From positions 2,624,501 through 2,688,500 of the forward strand of contig JAQFVV010000072.1 of the NCBI GenBank assembly GCA_028023455.1: a stretch of 64,000 bases of DNA, written 5' to 3'. Origin of the DNA: Epiperipatus broadwayi (lineage: Eukaryota; Onychophora; Udeonychophora; Euonychophora; Peripatidae). Positions within the stretch are counted from its first letter, which is position 1, and every line of letters starts with the position of its first letter. Of this stretch, positions 11,023 to 23,130 are shown in pieces. Under the pieces are notes generated by a model. The model did not search any database and was not told the DNA's origin. It worked only from the letters and a program-made list of their open reading frames with translations. Made by a program: the position numbers and the translations under genes.

Positions 11023-14000
11023 ATGATAATGGCAGGGTCAATCAGGGACAAATCACCTCATACAAATTATATGAAGTTAAATTTCTATGGAGTTAATGTT
11101 AGGGGCCTGAACTCAGTTGACAGGGCACTTGCTATTCAAAATTGGATAGTCAAATGCCAGCCAAATGTCGTATGCATGGCAGAAACCAAATTACATCTAA
11201 ATTCATGTTGTAAAATTGATCAGATTCTCCAAAATCTGGGCTTCTTCAAATACTCAATTTCAATGGTACCAGCAGGAGGCGTAGCTATTTTAATCAATTA
11301 CAAGAAAGATCCTCCTACTAGCTTCAAAATTCTGCATCTAGATTCAAATTGCCTAATTGCTAACCTAAAATATAACCACTTTCAAATCAACCTAATCTAC
11401 CTCTACACTAAAAATAACCACAATCTAATCATGAAAGTAATCACCACCATCAACTCAGTCATGGCCTCAAATCCATTCCCAGTCATCCTAATGGGTGATT
11501 TCAATGTGACATATAGTTCTTTCAATAAAAAATATATTCACCTCTTTAATCATATACTGATGAGTGGAGAAGGATTCTTCCCTATAGATGCCTTCTCCTT
11601 CTACACTAAAAATGTCAGATCCTTGATTGACCTTGTCTACTATTCCCCGAGTATTCACTTCAAAATCAATGCAAAACTTCGACCAGTGATTTTTTCTGAC
11701 CACTTGGCCCTAGAGTTATCTCTTGAAACAAATATTGGACATCCGATAGTTGAAGAAAATAACAATACTATTCGAATGTTGCTAAAACAGACCACACCTG
11801 AATGGCTCTTTTCCGAGGCCTACATCTACTTTAAAAAAATTGATATCCTAAGACTACCGGTGGAGGAGGCATGGTTCTCCTTCATCGGCATCCTCCAATC
11901 CATAATAAATGAGGTTTCCCTTAACAAGAAAGGCCCTAACCGCTTATTAGCCGATCTTGATGCTATTGACCAAAGACTAAAAGAACTTCCACTCGATAAT
12001 CAATTTGTACCTCTTGCCCTTGCCCTGAAATGCCAATACCGGGATAAGCAGAGATCTCTGGCTGAATATATGTCAATCAAGTGAGCCAAGAGATTTCTGC
12101 CAGATCAACAATGCTGGTCCAAGAGTTACTTCCGGTGGGCACTGGGAACAGGTAGCAGGAAACTCGTTCCACTGTCATTAACGATAGATAACAACATTCT
12201 TGTGGGCCCGGAAATGATCTGTGCAATTAGAGAGCACTTTAGGGCAACACTTCAATTTGATCAGACTGGGAATGTCAATGGACTGTTTGGCCTGGATGAG
12301 AACCTGACTCATGATATCACTGAGGAAAAGATCCGCATCAAGCTAAAAAGCCTCCCAGAGAGGGTGCACCCAGGAATACACGGCATACCAAAATTCATCC
12401 TCCTACATCTAGAGAAATATTCAGTGCCAATAATTAAAGCCATGATAAACCACTTAGCAGAGGGAAGTCGAGAGATTAACAACTTATATCCAATATCTCT
12501 CGTACCTTTCCTAAAGAAAAAAGATGGAAAACATGACTTGAATAATCTGAGGCCTATCTCAATGATTCCCCTTTTAATTAAAATCATAGAACAATTAATT
12601 AAGGATCAAATCCAAGTGAAAATTTATGAATACATTTCTACCAATCAATATGCAAAAAAAGGGGAATCATCAATTAATGCCATTGGCCAAATGAAACTCC
12701 TTATCGATGTTATTAGAGCCCGGAAGATGTCGAAACCGATCGCTGTCCAACTCGACATCTCGGCAGCATTCGACTCAGTCAGGCCAGACATTCTGATTGA
12801 TGTTCTCCAGGAATATGGGGTGCCGTGTGTTTATCTGAGGATGATTGCAAATCTATTAGCCAACAGAATCATCCACATCACAATGAATGGGAAAATTGCA
12901 CCTGGGTTCGAACCCTCCATCTCTATTCCTCAAGGATCTCCACTTAGCGCGCTATATTTTATAGCCTATATCAACCCACTATTGATGGAGATTGAGAGAT
13001 CACTGCCTGGAGTGTATGTACCTGCCATGGGAAGGGTGATTAAACATCTCAGTTATATGGACGATATAATCATCTGCCTGCCTTCCAAGAAATATATCAC
13101 TAAACTAGAGCAAATACTAGCGTGGTACTCAGACAAATATAAACTCAAATTCAATAAAAAGAAATCAGCCTCCTGGAGCTTGCTAACTGGCAGGAAAATT
13201 GCTTCAAATTTTACAGCTGACCCACAGAAATTCCTAGGCTTTAATTTTTCAAAATCCAATAGTGCTATGAGGAGAGAAATCGAAGAATCCCTATTAACAG
13301 AAATTTGCCATACAACTACCTCCCTTTCTAAGATATATGTTTCACTTCATGGTAAGGTAAGACTTTTAAACTCATTGATATTCCCAAAAATTAACTATTT
13401 CCTATCTGGTATCTGCCCCTCCAAAAAATTTATCAAAAAAATAAACTCGCTATGCATAAAACTATTCTGGGGCCGAAAGGTTGCTGCCATCAGCCTCCGA
13501 AAACTTCAAATGCCTAGAAGGTTCAATGGCCTTTCATTACATTGTATCAAAACCATGATATTCCAGAGAGACTATAACCTACTATTCTGGCTTCAAAACA
13601 AATATTCAAGTATATCATATCAAGAAACTGTCACACCAACTGATAGACCACCGCCCACTAATAAAAGTTGGTGGAATTTGTTATTTGATAATATTCGGAA
13701 AGTTATTGATCTGAATGAAAACCCAATTATATCAAAAATTAAATACTGGAATGCATATAAAATAATACATGGGGAAAATAACATAAACAAAGGGTCTCTC
13801 GGGATCACCAATCAGCAACTGATTTCAAGATCAAAATTTTGGTTCATTGAGGCAAAATTTCAAGATTTCTTAATTAAAATCAACCTGGACTCCCTCCCTA
13901 CAAACTCATTTCTGGCATACAGGAGAAATTTCAAGAAGATCAATCCTGTGTGCCAGGCATGTGAGAGAGAGGAGGAATCAATTGATCATATTTTTCTTAA

Positions 14001-14313
14001 ATGTCCCATTATGTCCAATTATAGATCGATATCTCATAAATGGTACAGCAATACAAGTGCACACTACAAATCAATTAAAGATTATATAGGTCAGGGTCTA
14101 TTTACGGACATAAGACTGGCAATTTTCGTGAATTATGCCCTGTGGTGTGTCAGATGTAAAGTCACAATTGAAGGAATGAGAGATCCATATGGGACTAAAT
14201 TTAAGAATATCATGGAGAAAATCATGAAAAAGGACCAACTAATTGCTCCAAGCTATATCACAAGAGCAACATGGCAGAAGGTTGGATCTACTTTACTTCA
14301 AATGGATATGTAA
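11023..14313 (+). pseudogene. LINE A ORF2: APE endonuclease and reverse transcriptase with one in-frame stop
   Basis: One frame carries the whole protein, interrupted only by TGA at 12082-12084. Codons on both sides read through in the same frame (MSIK-stop-AKRFLPDQQCW), so a TGG-to-TGA change is the simplest explanation. N-terminal APE nuclease motifs are NVRGLN, AETK, GDFNVTYSS and FSDHLAL. The reverse transcriptase shows LRPISMIPL, LDISAAFDSV, IPQGSPLSALYF, the catalytic YMDD and KFLGFNF. The C-terminus has CQACEREEESIDHIFLKC, a CX2C...HX4C motif known from L1/Tx1/I elements. Total length is about 1,096 codons. Without read-through or repair, only the nuclease would be made, so I list it as a pseudogene, though very young. 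Confidence 0.9.
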
Positions 14314-14356
14314 TTGATATCATTTTTGTATTTGTAACATTCAATATAGCTATAGA

Positions 14357-14856
14357 NNNNNNNNNNNNNNNNNNNNNNNNNNNNNNNNNNNNNNNNNNNN
14401 NNNNNNNNNNNNNNNNNNNNNNNNNNNNNNNNNNNNNNNNNNNNNNNNNNNNNNNNNNNNNNNNNNNNNNNNNNNNNNNNNNNNNNNNNNNNNNNNNNNN
14501 NNNNNNNNNNNNNNNNNNNNNNNNNNNNNNNNNNNNNNNNNNNNNNNNNNNNNNNNNNNNNNNNNNNNNNNNNNNNNNNNNNNNNNNNNNNNNNNNNNNN
14601 NNNNNNNNNNNNNNNNNNNNNNNNNNNNNNNNNNNNNNNNNNNNNNNNNNNNNNNNNNNNNNNNNNNNNNNNNNNNNNNNNNNNNNNNNNNNNNNNNNNN
14701 NNNNNNNNNNNNNNNNNNNNNNNNNNNNNNNNNNNNNNNNNNNNNNNNNNNNNNNNNNNNNNNNNNNNNNNNNNNNNNNNNNNNNNNNNNNNNNNNNNNN
14801 NNNNNNNNNNNNNNNNNNNNNNNNNNNNNNNNNNNNNNNNNNNNNNNNNNNNNNNN
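14357..14856. other. Assembly gap of exactly 500 N
   Basis: The run of unknown bases is 500 long, a conventional placeholder length, so the true distance between the flanks is unknown. The open frames that span it are artefacts of translating N. Confidence 0.99.
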
Positions 14857-15349
14857 TTAACAATTCAAGTAGATGGTGGAAATAATCCAAATAAAATACC
14901 ACCACCAAGAGTCTTCAGACAAACGTTTTCTTTTTAATTGGACCGATAGCAACATTTATTTTTTTATTTCAAAAATAAAAACTAATATATGTATAATTAA
15001 AAATAAATATATATAATTTTATCGTTCATACTTTTGAAATTAATAATTAGTTTTTAAAAGTTTAAAACGATTAAAAAGGAAATTAATTATTGCATTGATA
15101 AAAAAAAATAACTTAGGGGAAAATGAAATATTTTAAAATTAAAAATAATAAGTAATGTTAGTTCCATCCATTTAAACTGAAAATCTTTAACTGAGTATTG
15201 AATTATAACTTTTTTTTTAATTATCTACAAATGAAAATGCGACTAAATTAGATAACCCATTTTGATTAAAATAGTTCTATAATTTTAATTAAAAAAAAAC
15301 AATTATAGCACTTAATAACAAATTACTAAATTTCTCAATTCACACAGTA
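14857..15349. other. AT-rich sequence without a gene
   Basis: Only poly-A and poly-T rich sequence is visible after the gap. It shows no tail or repeat that I can tie to LINE A. Confidence 0.5.
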
Positions 15350-15935
15350 TATGACAAACTATGCGATGCGATATGGCTTCTTTATCGGGAATCAGGAATC
15401 TCCTCAGCCACTATGTCCAGAGAAACCTGTTAGCCACCTTCCCTTCCCTTTCCATCCCCCACCCTAAGTTTTTCTCATATTCTTCTCTATCCTGCTCCAT
15501 CCCATTTCCACAACATCATCTTTGTCCACTCTATGGTCTTTATATTTAGATCCCCTTATTTTTTTTTAAAACTAATCATAAGGACCAAGAACCCACTTTC
15601 TGTATAATCACTTTGCTTATATTTATTCTCCCAAAACTTCATTATTTATACCTTTTCTACTTATAAGCATTTCCATTGGTGGATGCCTAATATTTTCACA
15701 TCTTCCTTACATAACTTGCAGACTAAATCACCCACATTTGCTTTTTGCATCTCTTGTATAAAAACTTGACCAGCCCATTTTCCTTGAATTGCCTCCTTTT
15801 TCATCCACATATCTATATCTAATGCATGTCTTACTACTTCTCTCTGTACTTTTTTTGAATAATTTAACACCCCTTTACTAACACATAACACATCATTACC
15901 ATAAGTTAATCCTGCTACTGCCACTCCTTTCTATA
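15350..15935 (-). pseudogene. LINE C 3' part, old copy, left half of a split element
   Basis: This is the 3' end of the same LINE as 58166-61031. On the minus strand it reads AVAGLTYGNDVLCVSKG, QREVVRHALD and, near the end, GDLVCKLCKED-IHQW-KC, against VAVAGLTYGNDALYVSKK and GDLFCKLCKEGIE in the longer copy. The 3' non-coding part ends near 15360 in GATGCGAT-type sequence, like the pentamer tail of the longer copy. Several indels remove parts of the C-terminal domain. The element continues on the other side of the RTE insertion at 19253. Confidence 0.82.
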
Positions 15936-15946
15936 CAATTCTTGAT
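15936..15946. repeat. 11-bp target site duplication, left copy (RTE insertion)
   Basis: CAATTCTTGAT here is repeated exactly at 19242-19252. Both copies lie inside LINE C sequence that is contiguous once the RTE is removed. Confidence 0.9.
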
Positions 15947-18900
15947 CATCATCATCATTATCAACCATTATCAATCCACTGCAGGATGAAGGTCTCTCCA
16001 AGTTTAATCTATCTTCTCCAATCTTTAGCTTCTCTTCTCCACATCACCCCTGCACACTTTCTTATTTCATCCATCCATCTCACATGTGGTCTCTTCTGGG
16101 TCTTTTACAATCTCTTGGAATCCAGTTTAAAATTTCAATTGTCCATCTATTATCATCTCTTTCTAACAATATGTCCAGCCCAACTCCACTTCAATCTTTT
16201 AATTTTTTCAATGAGGTCAGTAACACCTGTTTGTTCTCTTACCCATACATTGTGTTTACGATCTCTTCTTGTTACTCCCAACATACATCTCTCCATACTT
16301 CTTTGAGTGGTCTGAAGTGTCTGAATTGCTCTTCTATTAAGTGTTCAAGTCTCAGATCCATAAGTAAGAACTGGCAAACACATTTGTTAAAAACCTTCCT
16401 TTTCAAACACATAGGCATATTTCCTTTTAGTATCAAGTTATTTCTACCAAAAGCACTCCAACCAAGTTTAATTCTATGATTAATTTCCTCCATTATGTTT
16501 CCATCTGTATTAATAATCTGACCAAGGTATTTGTAACTGTTAACTTCTTCTAATTCATCATAATCAATCTTTATTTTCATATTTTGAGCAAATCGATTAA
16601 ACATTACTTTAGTCTTTTTAACATTTATCTTTAGTCCTACTTTTCTACTTTCATCTGATAATTCCTGCAACATTTCCTGCAGATCTGAAGCATTATTTGC
16701 AAAAACAACTACATCATCTGCGAAATCTAAATGACTTAAATAATCACCATTTACTTTCACTCCTTTAGTTTCCCATTTTAATCCACAAAATACTTCATGC
16801 AGCACTGCTGTAAAAAGTTTTGGAGATATGGAGTCACCTTGTCTTACACCTTTTTCAATGTTGACTTTCCCAGTGTCATTATGTAATCTAATTGTTGCTG
16901 TTGCATTTTTATAAATATTCTTTAAAATATGACAATATCCTGGATCTATACCTTGATGATCTAATGCTTTAATCACTGAAGAAATGTTTATAGAATCAAA
17001 TGCCTTTTCATAATCTACAAATCCTAAGCATAATGGCAACTCATATTCATTTGTCCTTTCTATAACTTCTCTCAATACCTGGATATGATCTACTGTACTA
17101 AAACCACTTTTAAATCCGGCCTGTTCTCTTGGTTGGTGGAAATCCAATGTTCTCTGTAGACGAGTAGTAATTATCTTGGTAAAATTTTTATATAAAACTG
17201 ATAAAAGGCTGATAGGTCTGTAATTTCTAATATCTTCTTTATCACCTTTTTAAAATATTAATATTATTACTGCATTCTTCCAATCATCCGGTACATCTTT
17301 ATCATTTAGACATTTGGTATATAACTTTGCTAAAATTTTTTCTATTTCTTCACCTGCTTCTTTTAATATATCAATTATAATTCCATCATTACCTGGAGCC
17401 TTTCCTTTCTTCATACATTTAATTGCATGTCTCACTTCTTCATTTAAAATTCTGGGCAATTTGGAAGATGTAATAGATATAGGAGGTACTTGTTCTTTAT
17501 TACTATAAAATTCTTGATAAAAATCTTCTACCAATTTCATGATGTCATCTCTCCTTTTAGTAATAATTCCATCTTTTTTTTCTTATTGCAGATATAAATT
17601 TCCTACCAATACCAAAATGTTGTTTTACATTCTTAAGACTTTTATTTTCTTCTACAGCTTTCCTTGCTAGTTCACAGTTATACTTTCTTATATCATTTTC
17701 AACTCTTTTCCGCACCATTTTACAAAATTCAAGATATTCAATTCTTTTTAATGCATCATTTTTGTATATTTTCATATTCCTTCTTTTCTTCATAAATTCT
17801 CTAGTCTCAGTAGAAATTTTATTGGTCAATTGCTGTTTCTTTCTACTAGCTATCTTTGTTGCAGTTTTCAAAAGTGTATCAGTTATTTTCATATTAATTT
17901 CATTCAAATCTGAATCATGTTCAAAATCTACTAATACTTAAAACCGATTTGTAAGTTCTAATTTAAATTCATTAGAATGTTTCTGAAGATTAGGAATATC
18001 AACTGTAAATATTGTTTTTCTTAATAATTTTTGTCTCTCTAGTTTTACATTAACATGTATCTTACACCTTACTAATCGATGATCACTTCCTGTGTTAAAT
18101 TTATTAAGAACATTACAATCTTGAAATATGTATTTCCTGTTAGTCAAAATATAATCCAATTCTGCTGTACCTTCATTTGGATGCTTCCATGTCCATTTCC
18201 TTTTAACATTTTTCTCAAAAAAAGAATTCATAATATAAATTTTTTCTTTTTCTGCAAACTCCACAAGTCTATGTCCTCTCTCATTTCTATTACCATAACC
18301 AAAATTACCCACAGCACTTTCATCTTTCATTTTTTTTACCAATTCTAGCATTAAAGTCTCCCATAACAATTTTAAAATGGTGTTTACTCTGATCAAAAGC
18401 CTTTTGTACATCCATATAAAAATCTTCTACTACTTCATCACTATGAGAACTTGTCGGCACATAAACCTGAATTATCTGCATTTGGTATCTGCTATTAAGT
18501 TGTATAACTAATATTGCCACTCTGTCCGATACACCATCAATCTCCACAATATTGTTCTTCCACTTTTTATTTATAATGAATCCTACTCCACTTGTATTTC
18601 CAATATTTGTGCCTTTATAATAGAGTATATGTCCACTTTTTAAATCAATTGTCTCTTCACCTTTTCTTCTAACTTCACAAAGTCCAATAATGTCCCATTT
18701 AATATAAGAGAGTTCTTCTTCTAATTCTTTCAATCTTCCTTCACTTGAAAGTGATCTGCAGTTGTAAGTACCTAAATAAAAAGTCGTCATCAAATGGCAG
18801 CCTGGGTCTGCAATCACGGGATTCTTAGCACCCTCCGCCTTCGGCCACCAACCGCTGCCTTGGTTGGTGACTTTACAGCCTCCTGAGAATAAGGGACATG

Positions 18901-19241
18901 CTTTATTTTTGTCTGTCATAATTGTATATATGTATTGGAAAAATATTTATCATTTACACAAACATTTATTCTGCCTTATCAGGCACTGAGAAGAAAGACC
19001 ATGAAGTTTCTTGATCTTAAACCCAGAGGTAAAAAGCCAATAAACTCACCACGCTGGCTAATGTGTGTTGGTGAGCAGCCCATCCATGTTCGTATACTAT
19101 ATGAATAATCACATAGTAATAACAGCTGCAACGACAATAACGTATGGAGTGGACACGATTTGCCCTGCTCGGTTCCTTTAAGGCCTCCAAGAGGAATCAA
19201 AGGGTCTCCTTTCAGTTAATAGCAAAACTCCTTTCTGCAGC
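15947..19241 (-). mobile_element. Full-length RTE-type LINE, minus strand, inserted in LINE C
   Basis: The insertion is 3,295 bp, the usual size of RTE elements, and is bounded by an exact 11-bp duplication. Its 3' end (left side) is a (GAT)n-type tail, seen as ATCATCATCATCATTATC on the plus strand, typical of RTE. The 5' leader runs from 19241 to about 18920. A single APE plus reverse transcriptase frame follows. At least four other partial copies of this family are in the window (48747-49357, 55430-57185, 62995-63262). Confidence 0.93.
16000..18919 (-). pseudogene. RTE polyprotein: APE endonuclease and reverse transcriptase, frame-broken
   Basis: The start codon is at 18919 on the minus strand. 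The APE nuclease shows GTYNCRSL, LCEVRRKGEE, VYVPTSSHSD, GDFNARIG and, after a frameshift near 18335, GSDHRLVRCK. An in-frame TAA lies at 17938-17940. Another shift near 17560 leads to the reverse transcriptase with GKAPGNDGI, a stop near 17250, then QAGFKSGFSTVDHI, VDYEKAFDSI, GVRQGDSISPKLF, the catalytic FADDVV and YLGQIINTDG. A last shift near 16300 breaks the C-terminal part ending in the RPHVRWMDE-type tail seen in sister copies. Two stops and about three shifts make it non-functional despite its full length. The APE part is the kind often labelled craniofacial development protein 2-like in databases. Confidence 0.9.
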
Positions 19242-19252
19242 CAATTCTTGAT
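19242..19252. repeat. 11-bp target site duplication, right copy (RTE insertion)
   Basis: This is the second copy of CAATTCTTGAT (first at 15936-15946). Confidence 0.9.
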
Positions 19253-19375
19253 ACAATATATTTATTATATAAAAACTGTTAATTTCTTTATCAGCCCCTT
19301 TCTTTTTTTCATTTATCTTCTATTTATTCAAACAATTTATGTGATTACTTAAGATGATACTAAGAGTAGCTCTCT
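19253..19375 (-). pseudogene. LINE C, right half of the split copy
   Basis: On the plus strand AAAACTGTTAATTTCTTTAT and GTGATTACTTAA match the longer LINE C copy at about 59200-59295, directly upstream (in element order) of the part found at 15935. Similarity fades near 19375, which marks a 5' truncation or strong decay. Confidence 0.8.
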
Positions 19376-20330
19376 ACCCTAACAACATCTATTGAAAGTT
19401 TGAGTAATCAGTGATTACTTACAGCCCTAAATCCTAAGCCTCATTAATAAAGGCAAAAGTTATAGAGTGATTTGAAAATGGCATTTGACATACCATTTGT
19501 GTGTATATATATATAGTTCAGAGTATCCCCAGCCTGAAGTTCTTGTAGTCAGTTCATGAAATATTACAACAAAATAAACATCATTGGATAATTACAATTA
19601 TTACACTTTTAAAGATACTGTTACCGCCTTTAAAAAATGTTTTGTTATTAAAATACAGCTACAGCAATGTTTTATTGAAATTTTAAGACAAACTTATTGG
19701 TATTTTATAATCTTGAATAATAGATAATGGCATATTAAATTACAATATTATATTGTGCAGATTTTCCAATCAAATGTCCTAAAGAGTTAAGTGTAGCGAA
19801 GGAATTGACGATTTGAGACCTATAAGTCCATAATTGCACCTAAACTTTGTATTTTTTAGTAATGGCTTCCAGAATAATAAACCATTTAATTATTTTTCAG
19901 ATTAAAATAGAATGTAATTTATTTAAAAAAATTCAGTTTAAATGTTTTTTGAACTGCGAAACAAAATATAGATTGCTTTAGATTATGTAATATCAAGTAA
20001 ACTGTTTTAGAATATAGATGTTCAAATCATGTTGTCAATATACTTTGATCCTTGCATTAGCTTTGTGAATATTTTTTGTGATGCATGGACAATTGGCTTC
20101 AGGTAAGAATTCTTACTTACATAGATAAAAGTTTCCATTCAGAATGGCAATAAGTAACCAAATGATTTACTTCTCAGGAGTTCATATAAAATTGATTCAC
20201 CAGAAGTGTCAAAGCTGGTGCATAATCCGTGGATCTTGAACTCCAGAGGGAGCACTGTACCAAAATAGCCAGAGCAATGAAGTAGTGAGAATAGAATATT
20301 TAATGCCTAAATATTCCTGGATTTGTCTGA
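19376..20330. other. AT-rich sequence without a gene
   Basis: Around 19380-19470 there is weak likeness (ATCTATTGAAAGTTTGAGTA; ATTAATAAAGGCAAAA inverted) to the direct repeats at 61090-61700. Otherwise nothing is recognised. Confidence 0.45.
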
Positions 20331-21113
20331 AGGTTTGTAATGATGGTATATTATAAGATGTGATATGTTGGACTATTTCCAACATTTATGAATGAATGTT
20401 GAATGTATAAAAAAATTTTAAACTTTATTTAAACTTTTCAAATACAAACAACTTTGTTAGTAATAACACATAAATAGACAATACAGGTTAGTAATTACAC
20501 AATGTTTCGAGTAGTATTATTCTCCACTCTTCTTCAGGTGTTACTGGCCTATATGCACAATGACAATATTCACTTAGAAGTTGAACTTGCACCTTTAGAT
20601 TCTTGAATATTGAATTTAAGGCAAATGCTCTACCAACTGAGGACTCAGGAGGATTTAAACCAACCCTCATATATAAATATATCAAATTTCTACTATATGT
20701 TGCCTTTGACAGAATAGCTCAGTTGGTAGAGCATTTGCCTTAAATTCAATATTCAAGAATCTAAAAGTGTGAGTTTAACTTTGACAGAATAGCTCAGTTG
20801 GTAGAGCATTTGCCTTAAATTCAATATTCAAAAATCTAAAGGTGTGAGTTCAATTTCTAAGCGAATATTATCACTGTGCATATAGGCCAGCAACACCTGA
20901 AGAAGAGTTGGGGAATAATTCTACTCGAAACATTGTGTAATTACTAACCTGTATTGTCTATTTGTGTGTTATTACTAACAAAGTTGTTTGTATTTGAAAA
21001 GTTTAAATAAAGTTTAAATTTTTTTATACATTCAACATTCATTCATAAATGATGGAAATAGTCCAACATGTCACATCTTATAATATACCGTCATTACAAA
21101 CCTTCAGACAAAT
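20331..21113. repeat. Head-to-head inverted pair of a tRNA-headed repeat (SINE-like)
   Basis: The left arm (20331 to about 20645) is the unit on the minus strand; the right arm (20706-21113) is the same unit on the plus strand. Each unit reads: tRNA-like head with ATAGCTCAGTTGGTAGAGCA (an A-box match) and a worn B box (GGTGTGAGTTCAA), then TATAGGCCAGCAACACCTGA, a CTGAAGA...CTCGAAAC segment, and a 3' part with TTAAATAAAGTTTAAA and TGGAAATAGTCCAACAT. The right arm has its tRNA head duplicated in tandem (20711 and 20788). The outermost 30 bp or so (TTTGTCTGAAGGTTTGTAAT and its mirror) are also inverted but are absent from the sister locus at 24036. Confidence 0.8.
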
Positions 21114-23130
21114 ATTGTTATAAGACTGTTGCAGAAAATTCCTGGATTTATTTCTATTTGAAAATAATAATGTTAATTCAATGAATTATTATTGTTCTCA
21201 AAGTAGTATTTAGATATTCAAATGCCATATGCTCTTCTAAGAAGTTGATCACATGATTCTAAATACTTACTGCTAAAATTATAAGCTGTATATGTAACAA
21301 TGAGATTTTAACACGCTTTTAGATGTAACTATTAATAATTTTAACAAAAATTCACTTATTTCACGGATAAATTTCAGATCTGATATAATAAAGCATTGTG
21401 TTACTGCCAACGAAAACTATACCATCTAGTAATAGTATCTATCTGATCCATGTTAAGATAAAAGTAAAGTAAAGCTGATTTTAGTTTGTCACCTAAATTA
21501 TAAAAGGGTCATGGATAAGATTCTAAAATTATTACTATTTACATTTTACCCTCTAAAAGTCTGTGAAAATTAGAAAATCTTGTATATTCATGAAAATATT
21601 TAGGAAATTATATTTCCTGTTTTTATAGACATAACTGATTCATAACCCTTATAAAAATCTAGGGTATTAAAAGTAGATTTAGTTTTAAATAAATTAGACA
21701 AATATAATTACTAGAAGACATAGTTTCAATTCACAATGCAAAATGCTGGTTTGTAATCAGTATTTTACTTGATAACATCATAACTTGATTTTATTTAAGT
21801 TTTATATATTTTGATTTGAAAAAAAAATATTTCAGTTGGAAATTCTGAATTAATTTTCCCCCCCTAATTTTCTTTGATAGTATTTTTAATGTGATGATTT
21901 AGGACCTACACTTGAGTGGTGCATGGCACATCCAAAGAGCAAACATCATTTTAAAACTTGTAAACATAAACTAATTTATTTCAAAACTTATAAAAATAAA
22001 TGTAAAAATCTGATAAATTTTAATTTTTTTGGTATCTTAACTTTATTTATTTAGAAGTAGTTCTATATGAAAAAGTTTAGGAGTCCTAGAAAATGTAGCC
22101 CCAAAACATGATCTCATAGACAACCACTAATCATTGTGTTACAGTGTGCTTTAAAAACCTGTGTAAAATCACAATGTAACTGTTGAAACTATCTAGTACC
22201 ATAAATAGTCAAAATAAAAGTCATAGATCAATTCATAGATCACACGACCCTATCTCTTAAGTTTGTAAGTTATAAACAGTGAATACCATATATTGTTAAG
22301 ATATTACATATCTCTACATATATAACATAAAATGTCTGACTGTTATATTTATAGATTGGACTACTTCCATGATCTAATATTCAATATTAAATGTCTTTAA
22401 AATATTTAACTATTTAAATTTTCAATTAACATTCAACTGTTAGCAATAGCACACAGGTTCATATAGACACAATATTTTGAGCAGATCTTTTTTTTTTTCA
22501 TGTACAACACACTTCACAGGAAGGTGCCATGCTATTTAATGTTTTTATTTCATTGCAAATAATATTTTTAGGAACAAAATACCATCTGAAAGAAGCAATG
22601 CACCAAATTTGAATTATAAAGATAGATTTTTAATCCAAATGTAATTCAACTTATCCAGCTTGTTATAACCCTATCAGGGAAAATGTGAAAAGCTTAAGGC
22701 ATTCTTCCAGAGAATTCAGACAAGTCTATCTTTGACCAACATCATTTTAAAGAGGCTATGTAGGATAAATCATTTTTAATAAAAACTGTGAGGTAAGCCA
22801 AGGTTAAACACTCCTGTATATAATAATATTTTATCAAATATTTGAGAACAACTTGGGGAAGAGTTTTTTTTTCCGGATGTACTGAAAGCCACAGAAAAAA
22901 TATTTCAAATTAATGAATTGTTGATAAAAGTCAGTCAAAGAACAATTTTTCATGCGGTAGGTTTAGGTAGTAACTACCTTATTAGACAGCCATGATAGTA
23001 ATTACCAAGACTGCCATAGATTTACATTAAAACTGTTTATTTTATGGACAGCTGTGTGAGTCATTGTTCATATAAACTCTTTTTGGTTTGAGCCAAGTGT
23101 AAGCACACATGAGATATATAAATCAAACAC
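21114..23130. other. AT-rich sequence; diverged copy of the 20.3-kb repeat at about 22340-22475
   Basis: No gene is visible. Near 22340-22475 there is TTGGACTACTTCCATGATCT, an ATTCAACTGTTAGCAATAGC run and ATATAGACACAATATTTTGA, matching the 3' part of the SINE-like unit at 20331-21113, so a decayed copy without the tRNA head is likely. Confidence 0.5.

Larger units (their letters stand above)
8514..14356 (+). mobile_element. LINE A: near-intact two-ORF non-LTR retrotransposon (Tx1/L1- or I-like)
   Basis: The element comprises a leader of about 190 bp, ORF1 (8700-10961), a 61-bp spacer and ORF2 (11023-14313), then a short 3' region that runs into the N gap. A zinc-knuckle ORF1 and an ORF2 with APE nuclease, reverse transcriptase and terminal zinc motif are the layout of L1/Tx1- and I-type LINEs. 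Which of these clades it belongs to needs a tree. The 3' terminus is lost in the gap, so tail and target duplication cannot be seen. The leader includes CACCAGGTGGCG at 8560-8571, a CTCF-like match. Confidence 0.88.

Noticed and set aside
11488-11703. Minus-strand frames inside LINE A (such as 11488-11703, 12309-12587, 13053-13259)
   Set aside because: They are shadows of the ORF2 coding frame and have no domain of their own.
14271-14908. Open frames of about 200 codons on both strands across the gap
   Set aside because: They consist almost wholly of unknown bases and have no meaning.
20711-20785. A functional tRNA gene at the ATAGCTCAGTTGG motif
   Set aside because: The anticodon and T arms do not fold properly, and the same head occurs in several repeat copies.
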